A stretch of 64,000 nt of DNA from Narthecium ossifragum. Taxonomy: Eukaryota > Streptophyta > Magnoliopsida > Dioscoreales > Nartheciaceae. The notes beneath the pieces are model-generated. The model ran no database searches. It had not been told where the DNA came from and saw nothing but the letters and a program-made list of their open reading frames with translations. How positions within the stretch are numbered: position 1 is the stretch's first letter; the number at the start of each line of letters is the position of its first letter. Made by a program: the position numbers and the translations under genes. The stretch covers positions 3,409,072 to 3,473,071 of the forward strand of contig OY986965.1 in assembly GCA_963920575.1 (NCBI GenBank), read 5' to 3'. This document shows, piece after piece, positions 57,736 through 64,000 of the stretch.

Positions 57736-60700
57736 TCATTGGCTACGTCTGGGGTTGGCAGCAAAGGGGCACTTTCCCAAAGTGTTCCACAGAATATAGT
57801 CTCCTGATGCAGCCTGTGAGAGATGAATGATCGCATGTGTGAAAAACAAAACTAGAAAAGAAAACTGTAAATTAAAACAATTCAGATGAAACTTGAGAGG
57901 TAAGACCAGCTGAGTTACCATATTACTAATACCCAAGAACTTGTAGAAACCAAAATTGTGACATCATAAACGAAAAAATAGACCTTTTCTCATTTACATA
58001 CAAAATGCTGCTACCAAAAGCAGCATATCTGCCATCTTCCTACTTTTAAGCTATTGACCGACATGGTCTCCGCACCAAATTGAATTATTTCACAAGGTCG
58101 AGGGTTCACTGTGAATTAGCTAAAATGATTTGAAACCAGTCTGCAACCTAGAGAGCTGTGTTGTATCTTGCAAAGGACCTAGAGGAATGAGAACTGATTG
58201 TATGGAACAAGTTATCTTCTAACTAGAAGACCGACAATGTATATTATAAGCTGATTTCGACAGCTCTTTGAATGCTTTTGGTATACCTCCTACTTGAATG
58301 AAGCAACACTAAAACAAAGCTTCTAATCTCGCCAGCACTGATTTATTTAGGACAGTCTTTTTCCATAATCCTGATAAGTGGTGACTTAGGGTCCGTTTGG
58401 CAGAGGGGCGGATCCGGAATCCGCCCCCTCGGATTCCGGCATTTTTTGGGATCCGACGGCGATCCAAACGCGCGGATCCCGTCCACGGGATCCGCGCATC
58501 CCTTGGATCCCTTGGATCCCAGGCTGCCAAACAGCCCCTTAAAGGACCTCAAGTTTAATTTCCTTTCAAAGATAATGTTTCTGCAATTTCCCTCTCCAAT
58601 GTACATGTAAGCAACAAGATCTCACGAAAAAAAGGGTGCAGATTATATGCAGAAAAAATATGCCAGTAGCATCTAACTAAAGTGTTTGCTCACAATAAAA
58701 CTGTTTATTCGCAAAAATGAAACTACCTGCATTGAGAACTCCACGGGAGCTTTAACTGCTGGATAGATGCTAACCTGCAAAAATAAACATTCTCCTTGAA
58801 AGTGACACGATATGCACAAGAAAGAAGCATGTTTGATATTAATAACTGACTCTGTGGGTTGAGGTTTTATTGATTATGCTCTATAATCAAGGCTACAAAT
58901 CCGAACAACAAAATATGGTCCATCGCATCCATATGAGCAACAGCGTCCACGACAACAAATTCAAATTTATCAACAAAGCATCGTAACTAAGACAAGTATG
59001 TCTTCTATAGCATGCAATTAGCACAATGAAACTGCTGTGTACATAGCACTAGTTGAAAGGGAAGCAAGTCCTCCACCATAACTAATATGAGTAAAGCTCT
59101 TCAACTTGGAACTAACGCAACTTTTTGCGATATTCGACATAGTTCATGTCATGTCATGAAGGCTGCACCGGATTTGCTTCACACTGCTTTCCTACTTGCA
59201 GGAAATTTAAGTGATGGCAAAAAAAGAAAGATTACAGACATCTTTCCTTGACATAACTAGTGTATTATATATTTGGGGAAGGAAAACCAAAGTGCCACCC
59301 TAAAGCACTCCTCGGTCATTTATTCGAGCACTAATGCTTGAACACTGCAGAAAAATGCAAAAGGAAAGAAGAAAACACTAAGGAGGACAGCAAATGGAAC
59401 TACGAAACCACTCCCCAAGCTTGTATTCAGGGGCAAAATCTGAATTGTATTTTCCTCTGGTGAAAACAGATATACTGTGGAAGTAAATGGCAAGGTAGAA
59501 AAATTACCAAAGCTGGCTAACAATAAACTTAAAACAGAGAGGCTATCTAATTTGGTTCTATCAACAGAGCAGCGCAAGTATGCAATCTATTGCAATAACT
59601 AGTTAATTATTGACTGAAATTCTCTCCTAACCACACAGTTTAGCCAAAGATTTTTAAATTCCCTGTTAACTTCATAGATAATATCCCAAACTTCAAATAA
59701 TGTGCTATACATTATGATCAAGGCGACAAACCAAAACACATAATAGAAAGTACATTGTAGGAAAGCAGAACCAGTCACATACTTACCGATTTCGGATCGA
59801 CTGACATTCCTGATAGTGTACCCCCAACAATCTTGAACGACACCTATAGAAAATCATGTACAATAACTCAACTAGACGAACGCTCAGAGGATCTAGAAAG
59901 AGATTCAGTAAATAAAATCAGCCAGCTGAGACGAATCCAACCAGAGTCTAGCACCAAATGAGGAATTCCAAGTCATAAGACCTTTAAATCATGATTCTAA
60001 AATGCATCTTATGTCAGCAAATAGGAAAAAAAAACGTGAAAGTAGTTGGTTTCCAAACATATCTAAATTACATTCCAACAGGTAGTTGCACCAGTTTTTA
60101 ATGGTGAATGCTTAATAACTAATCCAAGAGCACAGGAAGAAAGAAAGAAATAGATCAATCTGAATCAATTTTCAAGGAATAAGTCAACTCATCCACAATA
60201 ATAATGAACCTATCACAATTCAAAGCTTCTTGCTGAAAGCGTGATAAGTTCATTGTGGGACAAACCATAGGAACACTAGATTGAAAAAATTCATGAATGT
60301 AGGTAACTGTTAGATAAATTAGATGGATGTGATGAACTCCTGAATGTCAGAAGATATTTCAAGGAGAAGTTCCTTGTCGTTGTGACCGTAATTAATTCAG
60401 GAACTCGCGTTACAAAAACGCCCAACTGTCGAAAGAGCGACTTAATAATTGGACAAGGATGAAAAGAACAGTTTACCTTTGCATAATTGTATGCTTGCCA
60501 GGATAATGGCTCTTCCAAATCCACTGATTGTAGGTCCTTGTTCATTTTCTCCATTAAGTACTCCTCTATGTTCACAATGTTATTGGAACCTTCTTCTTCG
60601 AAATCACTATCTTCTTCAATTACAATTCCAGAAACTGACCTAGATAGAGAAGTTGATCTGTAAATAGTTCTAGGCAAAAATCTTATGGTTCCAGAAAAAG

Positions 60701-63700
60701 TTGCCTCTACACTCTTTCCAGTAATGCCCCGTCCACTAACAATTATCTTCCATTCAATAGAGTGTTCTGTCATTGAGACTGTTCCCATAGAAGGAGTCCC
60801 ATCAAAGGATGCAACTCTTCTTCGAGGAAAAGGCATAGTGACAGTACAAAATTCCATCGATATCGGAGCCTTGTAACCTTCCATCAACCTTAACTTGAAT
60901 AAAAATGCACCTTCATCTTCCGAGACCATCGATAGCTGATAGAAGCCTTTAACTGGAGGGTGAGGGCCACCAAACGCCTGATACTGCATCAAAATAAAGT
61001 TCCCTAGCAGTGGAGAAAACATCAAGGCTTGTTTATCAACACCCTGCTCAGACACTTGGACACAAGGATGAAAAGATAATATCTCAACACGTGCAGTATC
61101 AAGCCCAGTCAACGGGAAAGACACATCAGGCAACCCTTCTAACTCAGCTCTGCAATTTACTTGACCTGAAACAGAAATAATATCCGGAATGTCCTCCCGA
61201 TCATACATTGCAGCATATATCGCTTCATGAACTGTAAACAGCACCCTTTGTTTTCCTTTGAACAGATACGGCTTCCAAGCAGGTTGCTTCAGGTCAGCAT
61301 GTGGCATATCTGAAGAAGAAAATCCAGTTGTCTTCATAGCCGATATATTGGAAAAGTTGAGGTCCAAAGGTGTACCTAACCACATATGACAATGAGAAGT
61401 ATCAGGTGAGAGTAAGATCAATACTGAGCAACTAGAATACAAGACAAAATGAACTATATAAAGGTTTGTGATGACAAATACCACAATAGAAAGTACGAAC
61501 CAAAGGGCATCGAACTACTAATAAAAGTTCGCAGAGCATCTTTATCAATGGGCCTGGAGGTGCTTTTTGCAGGAGCATCTGTTGCAGCAGTACCAGTTCC
61601 AGTTGTGGCTGAAGAAGCAACAGGTGTGGCAACAGGTTTTGCCCTAGCAGATATCCCTCCTATGCCTATACCACCTGTTATTGAATCCAACAACCCTCCT
61701 ACAGAAGGAGATTGACTAGTGACAACCTCAGGATCCACAAAATCACCAGTACTTATGTCTCCAACAGTGTGCGCCACCATAAATGCCCTGAGAAGTATAA
61801 GAGCCTATCAGCAAGTTAATCATCCAAACAAAGCTCAGAATGGGTATCAATTATGTTATAACAGGTTAAACTAAAGGACAACAACATAATTTTAGCGCAA
61901 GTAGTCAATTGACATCAAAGAGTGGCATCACAGACTTTCAAAACACAAACCAAATTAATTTCCCAGAAAACCTCCAAATTGTAACATCTTTGTTCAAGCA
62001 AAATAAACCTTGGTCCAAAAGAGTAATTCGTATGTTTTGATCCTATTCATCCATGGTAACGCCATCACAATGCAAGGCATGATAAAAATGGAGGTCAAAT
62101 AAAGTATGATTTCTATTCATTCTTAACATGAATCCCAAATATATCTGATATTCCAATTACTACCGCCGAATAAGACAGAAGTAAGCGTGACTCTTTCCTT
62201 TACTCATAGTAAAGAAAAATATTATGTGAACATCGCAAAAAATGCATCTCATCATATGGAACTCAAAAGAAGATATTAAATGCGCAAAATGAAGGAACTT
62301 CCCTTTGACTGTCATGCAAGGACGACTAACAAACATAGCAATCAAATACACACTAACCCACGATGAGATATGAATTGCACAAAAAGAAAAAAGGGAAAAA
62401 CTTACCATACCCTGTGATGCAAGGAAGATTAAGTAGGAGGGAAGAGAGATTCTCATACTCTCCAACTGAATTTCCACAATCAGATATTTTGCACATTCTT
62501 TCAAATGCCTTGAACTGCCAAGGCTCAACCAAAGGTAATACAAGAATGTAGTAACTGCCTTTCGTATGCAAAATCAATGGCCACAGCATGAACTCGTCTG
62601 CCTCCTCTCTGTTAATATGAAGCGATATAACGTGCCGAGTGATCGGGTCATCAACCAAAGAATCTGATCCTGGAGCTGACTGACTGACACGAATGCCAAA
62701 ACCACGTGGAGAACCTTCCCTGCGGAATCCACTAACTGAAATTAATGACTATATAAATGACCAAATCTCCTAAGATCCCATACATAGATTCAGGTTATAT
62801 ATACTATAAACTATCAAAATATCATATTCCTAACCATGAAGAATAAGAAAGATCATAAACTAAGTAATAACTAACACTGTCATGATTCAGCCTTACATCA
62901 CATACTTTGACGCAGAAACAGATAAAACGCCTACAAATCACAGAGGGAAGAGAGGTCCATAAGGGTGCTGATTTATACCCACCAAATTTTTTTTGTCTTT
63001 ACAAGAAAGGACCATGCTGGAATAGCATGCAATTGGCCAAACCTATTGGGATATTCATTATTGGTGTTGAAGTGGTGGGGCATAAAAATCAAGACTTAAT
63101 GCTCTACAATAATTTTGTTGGTGGTGTCATTAATACTAGCCGTTGAAATGTGGTATAAAATTGACCAAACAACAAGAAGAGATGAATAGCCAATCCGATT
63201 TTCTTCTCATGTCTAGATCATTAGGATATTTCAGCTTATTTTGGACAATAATTAGGTAGTTTTACTTTTATAGCAGTTCCTTTTTTCACCATATCTCAAC
63301 AACAAAATTTCAGAAGGTGGAATAGCTATATTTTGTTCCCTTTAAGGTAGGAAAACAACAATTTGCTGCATCACAAATGTTCCCATTTTGATGGACTAAC
63401 CAGTCATCTAGATGAATAGCAACATTAACAGTTCAGCCATTCAACATGGAGGCCTAAAGAATAAGCAAAGTAGTCCTAATCTAATTTTTTGCACATGAAT
63501 GTGAAAACTAAATTCCCAGAAAAATAATTGCATTAACTAATATCTCCACAAGTGGGAGACCGGGCCATCAACTGACAACATTCTGCAACAACTGAAGCAT
63601 ACCGCACAAAGAATATGCACTGTCCAAGAATCAGCATCACCACATCCCTAATAATCTTGTCATTCCACTTAAAGCTGGTTGAGAATTTGAAATACATATC

Positions 63701-64000
63701 CAGCGACTGTGTGACACAAACAATGATATCAGGACACCAGCTCAGACCACGCAATCAATTTTCGATCTATTTGTATCATTACATTCACTAACAATTCTTG
63801 GTAACAGGTACCAGGACAATGCAATAAGTACGCCTTATCTCGTAATTTTTATGATCCTATCTCAAGAAATCACTCGATTTTATACCAATTCCTTGATAGC
63901 TTCAAACTGAGTACGCTGAGATTAAGAGCAACTGACCTCTTCTTCCTCTCGGCGAAGGCCGAGGCAAGCTCGGGGTCGGCCGGCAGCAATGGATGCACGA
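57736..64000 (-). CDS. AP5M: AP-5 complex subunit mu, 5' end beyond the window
   Basis: Medium subunit of the AP-5 adaptor complex, which sorts cargo at late endosomes. Seven visible coding exons, phase-compatible: 63937-64000 (partial), 62411-62719, 61501-61787, 60477-61375, 59787-59843, 58727-58774 and 57736-57813, about 580 codons. N-terminal pieces include DDPITRHVISLHI and a longin-like stretch, then SQSPSVGGLLDSITGGIGIG. The mu-homology domain in the 899-bp exon has RAELEGLPDVSFPLTGL, PPVKGFYQLSMVSEDEGAF and MEFCTVTMPFPRRRVASFDG. The C-terminal exons encode VSFKIVGGTLSGMSVDPKSV and SGDYILWNTLGKCP. The mu tail is unusual in ending with the basic NPRRSQ. The last intron holds a MITE (58389-58538). 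Only the first exon or exons are missing. Confidence 0.92.
58389..58538. mobile_element. 150-bp MITE in the last AP5M intron
   Basis: Inverted ends GGGTCCGTTTGGCAG and CTGCCAAACAGCCCC are flanked by TTA on both sides (58386-58388; 58539-58541). The interior is rich in GGATCC/GATCCG palindromes. Confidence 0.8.

Noticed and set aside
1..64000. tRNA, rRNA and CRISPR arrays
   Set aside because: None was recognised by reading; a covariance search was not possible.

Overview
The window is plant nuclear DNA: intron-split genes with GT-AG introns, plastid-targeted proteins, a plant-type S-adenosylmethionine decarboxylase, MIR395 precursors, and abundant non-autonomous DNA transposons. Two very GC-rich intronless genes (SAMDC, GATL) lie next to AT-rich intron-rich genes. 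Such bimodal gene GC is typical of monocots, so a monocot is my best guess; the species cannot be read from the sequence. Two runs of exactly 200 N mark assembly gaps.

Layout, left to right. 0.2-2.4 kb: probable solo LTR and a tandem duplication. 2.7-4.6 kb (+): four-exon gene for a small predicted plastid membrane protein. 5.3-8.3 kb: two adjacent Mutator-like elements, the first carrying a DUF1635-like gene fragment. 11.5-12.5 kb (+): two-exon phosphoglycerate-mutase-like phosphatase (AT74/AT74H type). 14.7-16.2 kb (-): intronless plastid MTERF4-like gene. 17.5-20 kb: repeat-derived DNA with an N gap. 21.6-22.7 kb (+): SAMDC. 24.5-25.6 kb (+): GATL glycosyltransferase of family GT8. 26.8-34.3 kb (-): twelve-exon glutathione synthetase. 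35-41 kb: foldback repeats, a small unknown ORF, minisatellites, an N gap and a long AT-rich tandem array. 41.9-42.3 kb and 50.1-50.5 kb (-): two MIR395 units of two hairpins each. Between them: a 3,036-bp element with terminal inverted repeats of nearly 0.9 kb, a paralogous empty site for it, a Harbinger-type MITE, and a second Pack-MULE holding receptor-kinase fragments. 54.5-56.7 kb (-): ABCF4/GCN4-type ABC protein. 57.7-64 kb (-): AP-5 adaptor mu subunit, running off the right edge.

The protein genes are mostly unrelated housekeeping loci. Three touch sulfur or methionine use: MIR395 (sulfate assimilation control), glutathione synthetase and SAMDC; I treat their proximity as probably coincidental. 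The most distinctive content is the duplicated MIR395 locus with its nested transposons, including two gene-fragment-carrying MULEs with readable target site duplications.
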